Positions 23,757 to 31,897 of a stretch of 64,000 bases of DNA are shown piece after piece. This stretch comes from DAOUKH01 sp965207995. Its GTDB lineage: Bacteria; Chloroflexota; Dehalococcoidia; SHYB01. Location: assembly GCA_965207995.1 (NCBI GenBank), contig OZ242299.1, positions 496,001 through 560,000 of the forward strand, given 5' to 3'. The position numbers and the translations under genes are program-made. Every line of letters starts with the position of its first letter. Position 1 is the first letter of the stretch. The notes beneath the pieces are model-generated. The model made no database searches. It saw only the letters and a list, made by a program, of their open reading frames with translations, and was not told the origin of the DNA.

Positions 23757-24992
23757 CTATGCCGGCGCGAGCTTCGTCTTGCTTCCAGGCTGACGCAACG
23801 CCTCTTTGGCGGCCGCGTCCGGTTTGCTCCCGTTGGACGGCGCCACTTGCTCAAGGTCGAAGCCGAAGACTCTGGCCGCGTTGACGGCGGTGGCCTTTTT
23901 CCTTTCCCCTGCGGAGGCGTCGGCGAACATCCGGTCGAGAAACTCCATGGACTTGGGCCAGACCGATTCGGCATGGGGGAAGTCGCTGCCCCACATCATG
24001 TTGTCCACGCCGATCTTGTCGCGGAACTCGACTCCGGTCTTGTCCTCCGTGAACGTGGTGAACATGTTTCGGCGCCAGAAGTCGCTTGGGATCAGGCCCG
24101 ATTTCGACCGCCAGCCCTTGGTGAAGACGTCGCGCTCCCGGTAGGTGAAGTCCATGTTGTCGAGCCAGAACGGGACCCACGCCATCTCGTGTTCGATGGA
24201 ACCCATCCTCAGACCCGGGTAGCGGTCGAAGACCCCGGCGAAGACGATGTCGCTCAGGGAGAGCCGCACCCAGTAGTCGAAGGTCGCTCGCATCGAAGGG
24301 GGCAACTCGACCTGGTTCGAGGTGAGTCCGTCCGCGGGTACCCGCACACGATTCGTGCCGACGTGCAGGCCGAGGGGCATTTCCAGGTCTTGCGCGGTCC
24401 ACCAGAAGCGCTCGTGGATGGGGTCGCGATACGGCCGGTCGTCTCCAGGGTGGACCGGGATCAAGGCGCCGGCCAAGCCCAGCTTCTTGCAGCGCTCGAG
24501 CTCCTCGCATGCCTCGATCACATTGTCGACGTTGATGATCGCGAGTCCTTTGAGGCGCTCGGGCTGCGCGCTGACGAATTCGGCGATCCAATCGTTGTAG
24601 GTCTCCGCAACGGCGGACAAGAGCGCGCTGTCGGCGATCCGCCACCATCCGAGCCCGACGCTGGGGAGCAAGACGGCGCCCCAAATGCCGTCTTCGGCTA
24701 GAGCTTCGACGTAGAGGTTCGGTTCGTAGGTCGAACGGTCGATCTCCGGCCAGCGTGTCATCCAATCGATCTTGGTGGGGTCGTCGAATCGCACGCCGTT
24801 CTGGACGGTGGCACCGAGCGGGGCGCTGAGGTTGCCCTCGACGAACCACGCGTGATGCAGGACCCCGTCCTCATTTTTGGTGATCTTCAGCTCCGGCGCC
24901 CGATGCCGGAACCGGTGGTCGATGCGCTCCTCCCAGAGGTCCGGCGGCTCCACGATATGCGTGTCCGCGGAAATGATCTTGTAGTCGGCCAT
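23757..24992 (-). CDS. Amidohydrolase family 2 (ACMSD-like), paralogue 1
   Basis: 411 residues with GGAGGGG before the ATG. Metal-dependent TIM-barrel of the aminocarboxymuconate-semialdehyde-decarboxylase group: ISADTHIVEPPDLWEERI at the N-terminus (DxH ligands), LGLHVGTNR mid-protein (His ligand) and MWGSDFPHAESVWPKS (Asp) at the C-terminal end. The family decarboxylates or hydrolyses aromatic and muconate-type substrates. Compared with its five paralogues here it carries about 30 extra C-terminal residues rich in Lys, Pro and Ala. Closest by eye to the copy at 33061-34206 (shared WWTAQDLE.PL.LHVGTNR). Confidence 0.88.
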   Translation of the reverse strand: MADYKIISADTHIVEPPDLWEERIDHRFRHRAPELKITKNEDGVLHHAWFVEGNLSAPLGATVQNGVRFDDPTKIDWMTRWPEIDRSTYEPNLYVEALAEDGIWGAVLLPSVGLGWWRIADSALLSAVAETYNDWIAEFVSAQPERLKGLAIINVDNVIEACEELERCKKLGLAGALIPVHPGDDRPYRDPIHERFWWTAQDLEMPLGLHVGTNRVRVPADGLTSNQVELPPSMRATFDYWVRLSLSDIVFAGVFDRYPGLRMGSIEHEMAWVPFWLDNMDFTYRERDVFTKGWRSKSGLIPSDFWRRNMFTTFTEDKTGVEFRDKIGVDNMMWGSDFPHAESVWPKSMEFLDRMFADASAGERKKATAVNAARVFGFDLEQVAPSNGSKPDAAAKEALRQPGSKTKLAPA

Positions 24993-25136
24993 CCGTCCCC
25001 TCCGCGCCTGGCACGCTCCCCCGGATGCTGGTACTCAGTGCGTATCCTTATGGACTGCCCCTGCTTTGTCAACGGCAGTCAAGCCCTCCGCCGTGGCCAT
25101 GGGGCAGCCTTGGAGAGTAGCCGTGGGGACGGCGGC

Positions 25137-26003
25137 TCACGCCACAGGCTCGTTCAGGAAATCGACGATGCTCCGGACCAGCTCCGCCGCGTCGAGGTGG
25201 GTGGCAAACTCCGTGCCCCCGGGGCCGGTGACGCTGCGGGCGCCGGGGACCTGCGCGACGGCCCGGTCGTGATTGACGCGAAGGGGATCGAGCTCGCCGC
25301 TCCAGATCATCGTGGGCGCCCGGACGTCGCCGAGGCGGCCGAAGATGTCGTACTCCCAAATGGCGTTATAGAGCGCCTTGGTGTTCTTGCCCGCGAGGAG
25401 TTTCGCCAGCACCTCCTGTTGCACGAGCCAGAGGGCCTCCGCGTCCAGGGGGTTGGAGAAGGCCCCCATGGCCTTGCCCATGTCGCTGATGGTGTCCCAG
25501 GTCTCGCGGAGGTGGGCGCCGTCCTCCCTGAGCGGCTCCGAGCTGAAGTAGTTGCGCAACCGGGGGACGGCCCGCACCAGCTCCTCCTGCGACACATCGA
25601 AGTGCGGGATGCCGTTGAGCATGAGCTTGGCGACCCGGTCCGGATAGGCGGCGGCCAGCTCGACGGCGATCGAGGCGCCGGTGTGGTGGCCGTAGAGGTG
25701 CGCGCGTTCGATCTCCAAGGCGTCCATCAGCGATACGAAGCAGCGCGCGTAGTCGGCGACCGTGGGCGAGGTCTCGGGGGGCGGGTCGGACATGCCGAAC
25801 CCGGGTGTGTCAACGGCGAGGCAGCGGCAATGCCCGGCCAAGTCCGGCATCATCCAACTCCAGCTCGCAAACCAGCCGGCGGAATGGTGGAGGAGGATGA
25901 GGGCTTCACCCTCGCCCGCGTACGCGTAGTGCACCTGACCGCGGGGCGTCGCCGCGTAGGCCCTGCGTATGATGGCAGTTCCGCTCCGTTTCACGCCCTG
26001 CAA
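25137..26003 (-). CDS. Alpha/beta hydrolase with GHHTGA elbow, copy 1
   Basis: 288 residues from a TTG at 26003, six bases after AAGGAG. Alpha/beta-hydrolase fold: ILLHHSAG (oxyanion strand), DTPGFGMSDPP, the elbow LYGHHTGASIAVELAAAYPDR (about 103-121), an acid loop in MIWSGELDPL and a late His in FATHLD. The usual nucleophile Ser of G-x-S-x-G is replaced by His107, a feature shared with the copies at 29420 and 36642. It may be a non-serine hydrolase, a lyase or a decarboxylase. Divergent from the methyltransferase at 26121; the same pairing recurs at 29420-31353 in tandem. Confidence 0.85.
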   Translation of the reverse strand: MQGVKRSGTAIIRRAYAATPRGQVHYAYAGEGEALILLHHSAGWFASWSWMMPDLAGHCRCLAVDTPGFGMSDPPPETSPTVADYARCFVSLMDALEIERAHLYGHHTGASIAVELAAAYPDRVAKLMLNGIPHFDVSQEELVRAVPRLRNYFSSEPLREDGAHLRETWDTISDMGKAMGAFSNPLDAEALWLVQQEVLAKLLAGKNTKALYNAIWEYDIFGRLGDVRAPTMIWSGELDPLRVNHDRAVAQVPGARSVTGPGGTEFATHLDAAELVRSIVDFLNEPVA

Positions 26004-26069
26004 GTTCGACTCCTTTGCGCCGGACACGTCTGCGTGGCCTTGGGCGGCCACGTTCCCGTTCCATCCGTA

Positions 26070-26075
26070 TAGAAT
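26070..26075 (+). promoter_or_regulatory. Candidate -10 box (TAGAAT) of the first methyltransferase gene
   Basis: TAGAAT, embedded in TATAGAATG, lies 45 bases before the ATG at 26121. The same hexamer lies upstream of the second hydrolase-methyltransferase pair (29382-29387) and of an amidohydrolase (31851-31856). None has a clear -35. Confidence 0.35.
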
Positions 26076-26120
26076 GCGGGCATTCCAGCCGGTACGAAGC
26101 CGCTTCCAAGGGGGCCGGTG

Positions 26121-27194
26121 ATGACGTCCGCACCTGGCATCGACAACGAGAAGCTCGCTGGGTTCATGATCAAGGTCAGTGAAGGGCTGAGCGCCACGAT
26201 GGTCATGCAATTGTGCATCATCGGCGACCGGCTGTCTCTCTTCAAAGACCTCGCCGAGCAGGGGAGCGCCACCCACGTCGAGTTCGCGGCCCGCAACCAC
26301 ATCCACGAGCGTTATGCCCTGGAATGGCTGAGCGCCATGGCCGCCGCCCAGTACGTCGACTACGATCCTTCCACGGGCGCGTTCACCCTCCCGCCGGAGC
26401 ATGCCGCGGTCCTTGCCGACGAGGGCGGCCCGATGTTCATGAGCGGCATCTTCGAGATGATGCCCGCCCTCTCTTCGGCCATCGAGCAGATCACGACGGC
26501 CTTCAGGACAGGGGGCGGCGTCCCCAAGAGCCACTACGACGAGTACTACTGGTCCGGCATGGAGCGCTGCAGCATCAGGTGGTACAACCACCAGATGCTC
26601 CGTGAGTGGGTCCACCGGCTGCCGGCAGTCGAGGCGAAGCTCAACAAGGGGGGACTGGGCGCGGACATCGGTTGCTCCCGAGGCCAAGCCCTCATCAAGC
26701 TGGCGCAGGCCTTCCCGAACTCGCGATTCGTCGGGTTCGACATCTACGGCCCCAACCTCGACGCCGCCCGGACAAGCGCGGAGGAGGCGGGAGTCGCGGA
26801 CAGGACCGAGTTCAGGCTCGTCGAGGCCGCCGGCGGGCTTGCATCCGAGACGTATGACCTCATCCTCTGCGCCGACGCGCTCCACGAGTTCACCGACGTT
26901 CCGGGAACCCTGAAGGCGGTCCGCTCGGCCCTCGCCCCGGACGGCGTCTTCCTCCTGCAAGAGGTGAACATGGCGGGAAGCCTGGAGGAGAACATCAACC
27001 CCTGGGGAGCTATGTTCTACTCAGCGAGCGTGCTCTTTTGCCTGCCGGACAACCTCCACGGCGGAGGCGAAGGTCTTGGGAGGCTCGGCCTGCACGACCG
27101 GAAGGTGCGGGAGCTCTGCGCCGACGCAGGCTTCAGCCGGGTCGGCCGCCTTTGGGAAGACAAGGTGAACGTGGCCTTCGACATCAGGCCCTAG
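26121..27194 (+). CDS. SAM-dependent methyltransferase with N-terminal winged helix, copy 1
   Basis: 357 residues; AAGGGGG lies seven bases before the ATG, and a GTG directly ahead is the alternative. Residues about 20-100 look like a dimerisation/winged-helix domain (GDRLSLFKDL, YALEWLSAMAAAQY). The class I Rossmann domain has GADIGCSRGQALIKLAQAFP (SAM loop, about 174), FVGFDIYGPNL (acidic residue after strand 2) and ILCADALHEF (motif IV region). Similar to Rv2258c-type small-molecule methyltransferases. Its near paralogue lies at 30289. Substrate unknown; O-methylation of a phenol or acid is possible. Confidence 0.87.
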   Translation: MTSAPGIDNEKLAGFMIKVSEGLSATMVMQLCIIGDRLSLFKDLAEQGSATHVEFAARNHIHERYALEWLSAMAAAQYVDYDPSTGAFTLPPEHAAVLADEGGPMFMSGIFEMMPALSSAIEQITTAFRTGGGVPKSHYDEYYWSGMERCSIRWYNHQMLREWVHRLPAVEAKLNKGGLGADIGCSRGQALIKLAQAFPNSRFVGFDIYGPNLDAARTSAEEAGVADRTEFRLVEAAGGLASETYDLILCADALHEFTDVPGTLKAVRSALAPDGVFLLQEVNMAGSLEENINPWGAMFYSASVLFCLPDNLHGGGEGLGRLGLHDRKVRELCADAGFSRVGRLWEDKVNVAFDIRP

Positions 27195-27244
27195 GCCGGC
27201 GGTCGCCGCAAGTCGCCCTTGTCACGCGGGCCGCGATGCCCAGT

Positions 27245-28369
27245 TCACGTGATGTGATAGAGCTCCGCGGCGTTCTCCCCGGCGATCTTTCGCTGTTCGT
27301 CCTCGGGGATGCCCGCAAGGATGCGATCGACGAACTCCCGCGACTTGGGGAAGGTGCTCTCCGCATGCGGATAGTCGTTGCCCCACATCAGATTCTCGAC
27401 ACCGATGTGGTCGCGAAGGCGTATCGCCGCCTCGTCCTCCTGGAAGCTGACAAAGCAGTTGCGGCGGAAGTGGTCGCTGGGCAAGGCGCCTCCCTGGAAA
27501 CGTACCTGGTTCAGCGAGGCGGCCGTCTTGTAGGCCCGGTCCATCGTGTGTGCGAAGTAGGCGGCCCAGCAGGCCTCGAACTCGATGGCCCCCACCCTGA
27601 GCTTAGGATAGCGGTCGAAGACGCCCGAGAAGATCATGTCGGCGAGGGACTGGCGGACCGAGAGCTCCATGTTGACCGTGATGGAGGGGTCGGCGGTCTC
27701 CTTCTTCATCATGACGCCGGCGGGCATTCCCGGCTTCCAGCGGTTGCTGAAGAGATGCAGGCTGAGCGGCACGCCGGCGTCCTGCGCGGCGGCCCATAGG
27801 GGCTCGTAGCTGGGATCGCTATAGCGGACCTCGCCGGCGGCGCTGGGGATGCAGGCGCCCACCAGACCCATCTTGGCGGTTCGGTCGAGCTCCTCGATTG
27901 CCTCGTCGACATCGTCCACGTTGAGCACCGCGACGCCATTGAGCCGCCCAGGGTACGCGCTACAGAAATTGCCTAACCAGTTGTTGTAGGCGCGGAATAT
28001 TGCGGAGAGCAAATCGCCGGCCGGGAGCATGTACGCCGTCAACGTCACCGAAGGGTAGATGACGTCGGCGTGGATGCCGTCGTAATCCAGGTCCTTCGCG
28101 TGGGCATGGGGGTCGCGGCCGCCCGGCGGGATGTCGTCGGCCCGCCCGTAGTGGGTGATTTGCGTTCGATCTTCGAAGCGCTTCCCGGCTTGGCCGACGG
28201 AGCCGAAGGTGCCGATAGGCACGTCCGCATCGGCGATCCATTGATCGCGTGCTTCTTCCGGTACGACGCGGGGCGCCCGATCCCGGAACGCGGGCTCGAT
28301 CCATTCCTCCCAGAGGTTGCGCGGCTCGACCACGTGCGAGTCGGACGAGATAAGCCGGTACGTGTTCAC
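27245..28369 (-). CDS. Amidohydrolase family 2 (ACMSD-like), paralogue 2
   Basis: 374 residues starting at a GTG with GAGGGTG upstream. Metal motifs ISSDSHVVEPRNLWEEWIE, VPLSLHLFSNRW and MWGNDYPHAESTFPKSREF. The metal-binding His region reads LHLFSNR where most paralogues have LHxGTNR, so its substrate pocket may differ. Convergent with the first methyltransferase (50-base gap). Confidence 0.88.
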   Translation of the reverse strand: MNTYRLISSDSHVVEPRNLWEEWIEPAFRDRAPRVVPEEARDQWIADADVPIGTFGSVGQAGKRFEDRTQITHYGRADDIPPGGRDPHAHAKDLDYDGIHADVIYPSVTLTAYMLPAGDLLSAIFRAYNNWLGNFCSAYPGRLNGVAVLNVDDVDEAIEELDRTAKMGLVGACIPSAAGEVRYSDPSYEPLWAAAQDAGVPLSLHLFSNRWKPGMPAGVMMKKETADPSITVNMELSVRQSLADMIFSGVFDRYPKLRVGAIEFEACWAAYFAHTMDRAYKTAASLNQVRFQGGALPSDHFRRNCFVSFQEDEAAIRLRDHIGVENLMWGNDYPHAESTFPKSREFVDRILAGIPEDEQRKIAGENAAELYHIT

Positions 28370-28476
28370 GACACCCTCGACCCAGGACCGACGCCCTTCC
28401 TGAAGGTGCTTCGTGGAAGGGGTTTTTAGTCTGGGCGGAGTCTAGCCCCGCCCCTGTACACCGTCAAATGCAGGCC

Positions 28477-29223
28477 CTAGAACTCCCGCAACAGCCGGCC
28501 GCAGCCGTAGAGCTTGTCCTCGATTCCGTTGTCCCGCAGCGCCATCCACCATGTCGCGGCGTTGATGGCGATGACGGGCTTCCCCAGCCAGCGCTCGGCC
28601 TCATCGGCCAACCCCACCATACTGACGTTCGTCCCGACCTGCACCAGCGCCTCCACGCCATCGACATTGACTTCTTGGAGCGCATTGCGCAGGGTCTCCT
28701 CCTCCACATAGGCAATCGATACAGGGGAAGGGCAGCGGAGCCCCTTGATAGCTAGGACCTCGACGCCCACGTCGTTGAAGAACCGGACGACGTTCTCGTC
28801 CCCGTTGGGCTGGTACGGGGTGACGACGCCGACCCTGTTGACGCCGTAGGTCTTCAGCGATCGCTCACAGGCCTCCGCGCCCGTGGCCACACGCAAGCCG
28901 CCCGCCCAGTCCTCCATGCGCTCCACCAACCGCCGGTTCCCTGCCGCGCCGCCCCAGAACGTCTCGGCGCTCATGCCCATGATCAGGTAGTCCGGTTCGC
29001 ACGTCAGGACGCGCTCAAAGGCGCTGCGCATTTCGGCACGTATGCCTTTGAGGAACTGTTCGGCGGCGTCGCTGCTGCTCAGGTCCGCCGTCGGCGTGAA
29101 GATGCGCGTGAAGTGGGCCGTGACACCGGGGACGGCCATCCGGTAGTAGTCCGGTGCGACGATCGTGTTGGTGCTCGGCGCCAACACGCCAAACTTTTTT
29201 CGCCAGCCTAGCGCGTCCGTCAT
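28477..29223 (-). CDS. Maleate isomerase / arylmalonate decarboxylase-like protein lacking the usual cysteines
   Basis: 248 residues from an ATG with GGAGG upstream; a longer frame to 29298 lacks a ribosome site. The fold is that of the Asp/Glu racemase superfamily, maleate cis-trans isomerase branch: FGVLAPSTNTIVAPDYY at the N-terminus, RVGVVTPYQPNGDENVVRFF at the second lobe and a C-terminal VIAINAATWWMAL. Where family members place catalytic cysteines, this protein reads MGMSAETFWGG (about 82-92) and VQVGTNVSMV, with no Cys in either. It may use other chemistry or be a binding protein. Followed convergently by nothing within 100 bases; upstream is the divergent hydrolase-methyltransferase operon. 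Confidence 0.78.
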   Translation of the reverse strand: MTDALGWRKKFGVLAPSTNTIVAPDYYRMAVPGVTAHFTRIFTPTADLSSSDAAEQFLKGIRAEMRSAFERVLTCEPDYLIMGMSAETFWGGAAGNRRLVERMEDWAGGLRVATGAEACERSLKTYGVNRVGVVTPYQPNGDENVVRFFNDVGVEVLAIKGLRCPSPVSIAYVEEETLRNALQEVNVDGVEALVQVGTNVSMVGLADEAERWLGKPVIAINAATWWMALRDNGIEDKLYGCGRLLREF

Positions 29224-29381
29224 GAAAGGCCTCCTCCGCCCAACGTATCGTCCTCGCACTTGTTCGGCGGGGAACCCTGGGGACTGCGATAGTACCATGC
29301 CCGTCCGCAGCTATAGGGGCGCTTTCTTTCGTCGTTGTTCGGGCATGGTTGCGCGTTGCTTTATCGGGCCGAACACTCATG

Positions 29382-29387
29382 TAGAAT
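29382..29387 (+). promoter_or_regulatory. Candidate -10 box (TAGAAT) of the second hydrolase-methyltransferase operon
   Basis: TAGAATG lies 32 bases before the ATG at 29420, with an AGGAGG ribosome site between. The -35 region (TTGCTTTA around 29356-29363) is poor. Confidence 0.4.
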
Positions 29388-29419
29388 GTGCCGACCCCAC
29401 GGATTGAGGAGGCGTAGTC

Positions 29420-30292
29420 ATGAGTGCAGCTACGAGCGGGGCGGCGGGGATCGTGCGGGCCTATGCCGACACGCCTTTTGGCCAGATCCATTACCGTCAC
29501 GGAGGTCAGGGAGAGCCGGTGGTGTTCCTTCACCAATCGGCGGCGTGGTCGGCGACCTGGGAGTGGCTCCTTCCCAAGGTAGGTGAGAGGTTCGAGTGTT
29601 TCGCGCCGGACACGCCGGGTTTCGGCATGTCGGACCCGCCCCCAATGGACAAGCCGCTGGCGAACGACTATGCGCGGATTATCGTCGCGTTTATGGACGC
29701 CGTTGGTCTTGAGAAAACCAACGTGGTGGGGCATCACACCGGCGCCTCGATCGCGGTGGAAATAGCCGCGGCCTACCCCGATCGAGTCGACAAGCTGGTC
29801 GTCAATGGCGTGCCGGTGTACAACGAGGACGGGGTGACCCAGGAAGACATCCTGAACAAGTCGCCGAGGCTACGCCGTTGGTTCGCCAAGCTACCCCTGC
29901 AAGAGGACGGCAGCCACCTGGTCGAGGCATGGAACACCATCAACGACATGGCGACGGCGGGGCAGGCCTTCGATCGGCCCTACGACGATCAGGCCAAGGA
30001 GCTCGTCCATCATGAGGTGCTTGCCAAACTGATGTCGCGGGACGCCGGCAAGGACGCCTACCACATGGTCTTCTCGATGGACATCCTGAAGCGCCTGGAG
30101 GACATCGCCGCCCCGACCCTCATTTGGACCGGGGTCAAGGACCCCCTCTTCCCAAATCACCACCGGGCCGTCGAACGGGTCAAGCGCGTCAAGTCTATTG
30201 AGGGAGAGGGCGGCACCTATTTCACCGCCCATCTGGACGCCGAGTTCGCCGCCAAGACCATCGTCGACTTTCTGACGGACCCGGGGGTATGA
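29420..30292 (+). CDS. Alpha/beta hydrolase with GHHTGA elbow, copy 2
   Basis: 290 residues with AGGAGG before the ATG. VVFLHQSAAW, DTPGFGMSDPPP, the elbow VVGHHTGASIAVEIAAAYPDR (His106 in the Ser position), the acid loop LIWTGVKDPLF and FTAHLD near the end. Very similar to copy 1 throughout. The stop overlaps the ATG of a methyltransferase gene (ATGA), so the two products are made together and probably act on the same compound. Confidence 0.87.
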   Translation: MSAATSGAAGIVRAYADTPFGQIHYRHGGQGEPVVFLHQSAAWSATWEWLLPKVGERFECFAPDTPGFGMSDPPPMDKPLANDYARIIVAFMDAVGLEKTNVVGHHTGASIAVEIAAAYPDRVDKLVVNGVPVYNEDGVTQEDILNKSPRLRRWFAKLPLQEDGSHLVEAWNTINDMATAGQAFDRPYDDQAKELVHHEVLAKLMSRDAGKDAYHMVFSMDILKRLEDIAAPTLIWTGVKDPLFPNHHRAVERVKRVKSIEGEGGTYFTAHLDAEFAAKTIVDFLTDPGV

Positions 30293-31353
30293 CCCAAGCC
30301 GGCTTCGACCAACAGAAGTTCACCCGCATGTTGAGCCGGGTGAGCGAAGACCTCAGCGGGACGTTGGTGATGCAAATGTGCTTCATCGGCGACCGGCTGG
30401 GGCTGTTCAAAGACTTGGCGAAGCGCGGTCCGGCCACGAGCGAAGAATTCGCCGACAGGAACGACATCGTTCCGCGCTACGCCTTGGAATGGCTGAGCGC
30501 CATGGCGGCGGCCCAATACCTGGACTACGACCCCGCCACTGGCGCCTTTCACATGCCCGAGGAACATGCGCCCGTGCTGGTGGAGGAGCGCGGCGCCAAG
30601 TTCATGAGCGGCATCTTCCAGATGTTGCCGGCGCTGCAGAACGGGGTGCCGAAGGTGATGGAAGCGTTCAAGGAAGGCGGAGGCATTCCGAAGGAGCACT
30701 TCGACGACAACTACTGGAGGGGGATGGAGCGCTGCACCGGCCGCTGGTATGAGCATCACCTGCCGGACTGGATCGACCTGGTGCCCGACGTCAAAGAGAA
30801 GCTTGCGGGCGGGGGGCGCGTCGCCGATCTCGGATGCGGCCGGGGCCAGGCGCTCATCAAGCTAGCACACGCCTTTCCCAACTCCCGGTTCGAGGGCTTC
30901 GACGTGTTCGAGCCGTCTATCGGCCGGGCCCAGGCCAACGCCGCCGACGCGGGCATCGCCGACCGCGTCAGCTTTCAGCGAAAGGATGCGGCGGAGGCGC
31001 TCGAGGGTTCCTACGATCTCGTGCTGTGCGCCGACGCGCTGCACGAATTCCCCAACATTCCGGCGACGCTAACGAGCGTTCGGGAGGCGATTAGGCCCGA
31101 TGGGGTATTCCTGCTCCATGAGGTGAACGTCGGCGAGAAGCTGGAAGACAACATCTCCCCCAGGGGCGCCATGTTCTACTCGGTCAGTGTGCTGTACTGC
31201 CTGAGTGAGAACCTGCGCAGCGGAGGGGAGGGGCTCGGCAGGCTCGGGCTGCACGAGAAGAAGGTGCGCGAGCTCTGTTCGGCGGCCGGCTTGGAGCGGG
31301 TGCGCCGTCTTTGGGAAGACGCGGTGGACGTGGTCTACGAGATCAGGCGGTAG
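30289..31353 (+). CDS. SAM-dependent methyltransferase with N-terminal winged helix, copy 2
   Basis: 354 residues, closely related to the copy at 26121 in both domains: IGDRLGLFKDL and YALEWLSAMAAAQYLDYDP in the N-terminal part, VADLGCGRGQALIKLAHAFP (SAM loop), FEGFDVFEPSI and LCADALHEFPNIP. The SAM loop here is the canonical GCGRG, against GCSRG in copy 1. Translationally coupled to the hydrolase upstream. The duplicated hydrolase/methyltransferase pair suggests two versions of one pathway. Confidence 0.88.
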   Translation: MTQAGFDQQKFTRMLSRVSEDLSGTLVMQMCFIGDRLGLFKDLAKRGPATSEEFADRNDIVPRYALEWLSAMAAAQYLDYDPATGAFHMPEEHAPVLVEERGAKFMSGIFQMLPALQNGVPKVMEAFKEGGGIPKEHFDDNYWRGMERCTGRWYEHHLPDWIDLVPDVKEKLAGGGRVADLGCGRGQALIKLAHAFPNSRFEGFDVFEPSIGRAQANAADAGIADRVSFQRKDAAEALEGSYDLVLCADALHEFPNIPATLTSVREAIRPDGVFLLHEVNVGEKLEDNISPRGAMFYSVSVLYCLSENLRSGGEGLGRLGLHEKKVRELCSAAGLERVRRLWEDAVDVVYEIRR

Positions 31354-31355
31354 GC

Positions 31356-31748
31356 TTAGAGCACTTCGGCAGCGGCGTCGGCGATGTCGACGTCGGCTCC
31401 GCCCCTGGCGCCGCCTACACCGACTGCCCCGATGACAATACCGTCCCGTTTCAGGGGAACGGCCCCGGCGGCGGGCACCATCCCGCCTCCTGCCGCTTCC
31501 ATGATGCCCTTCATGATAGGCGTCTCGGCGATCTTCTCGAGCGACTCCGTTCGCCCCGCAAACGCGGACGACAGGACCGCCTTCCCGATTGCGCCGTAAT
31601 TCGCCGCCCATGCTCCTTCGTCCATCCGTGCGAACGCGACGAGGCGGCCACCGTTATCCACCACGGCCACACTGATCGCGAAGTCAAGCTCTGCAGCCTT
31701 TTTGATGGCCGCTTGTATCACACGGTTGGCGTCGTCGAGGGTGAGCAT
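31356..31748 (-). CDS. GlcG/HbpS (DUF336) family protein, copy 1
   Basis: 130 residues from the ATG at 31748; the frame continues upstream but the family N-terminus (MLTLDDANRVIQAAIKKA) starts here. Core motifs VAVVDNGGRLVAFARMDEG and GIVIGAVGVGGARGGADVDIADAAAEV. Members bind heme or cobalamin, or accompany glycolate and aromatic catabolism; function is poorly defined. It ends three bases after the convergent methyltransferase stop. A second copy lies at 39536. Confidence 0.85.
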   Translation of the reverse strand: MLTLDDANRVIQAAIKKAAELDFAISVAVVDNGGRLVAFARMDEGAWAANYGAIGKAVLSSAFAGRTESLEKIAETPIMKGIMEAAGGGMVPAAGAVPLKRDGIVIGAVGVGGARGGADVDIADAAAEVL

Positions 31749-31850
31749 TCTTCGGCCCCCTAACCTGCGTTCGGAGCGGCCCAATGGTAGCAGACCCAAG
31801 CCGGTCAACCAAACTGCCCGCCTCCACCGTCGGCGGGCAAAGCTCCATGC

Positions 31851-31856
31851 TAGAAT
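31851..31856 (+). promoter_or_regulatory. Candidate -10 box (TAGAAT) of amidohydrolase paralogue 3
   Basis: TAGAAT lies 41 bases before the ATG at 31898, with GGAGG between them. It is in the gap between this gene and the divergent GlcG-like gene. Confidence 0.35.
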
Positions 31857-31897
31857 TGCCGCGATTCTAGGGTGCCGGGGCGGCTTGGAGGTCACCG

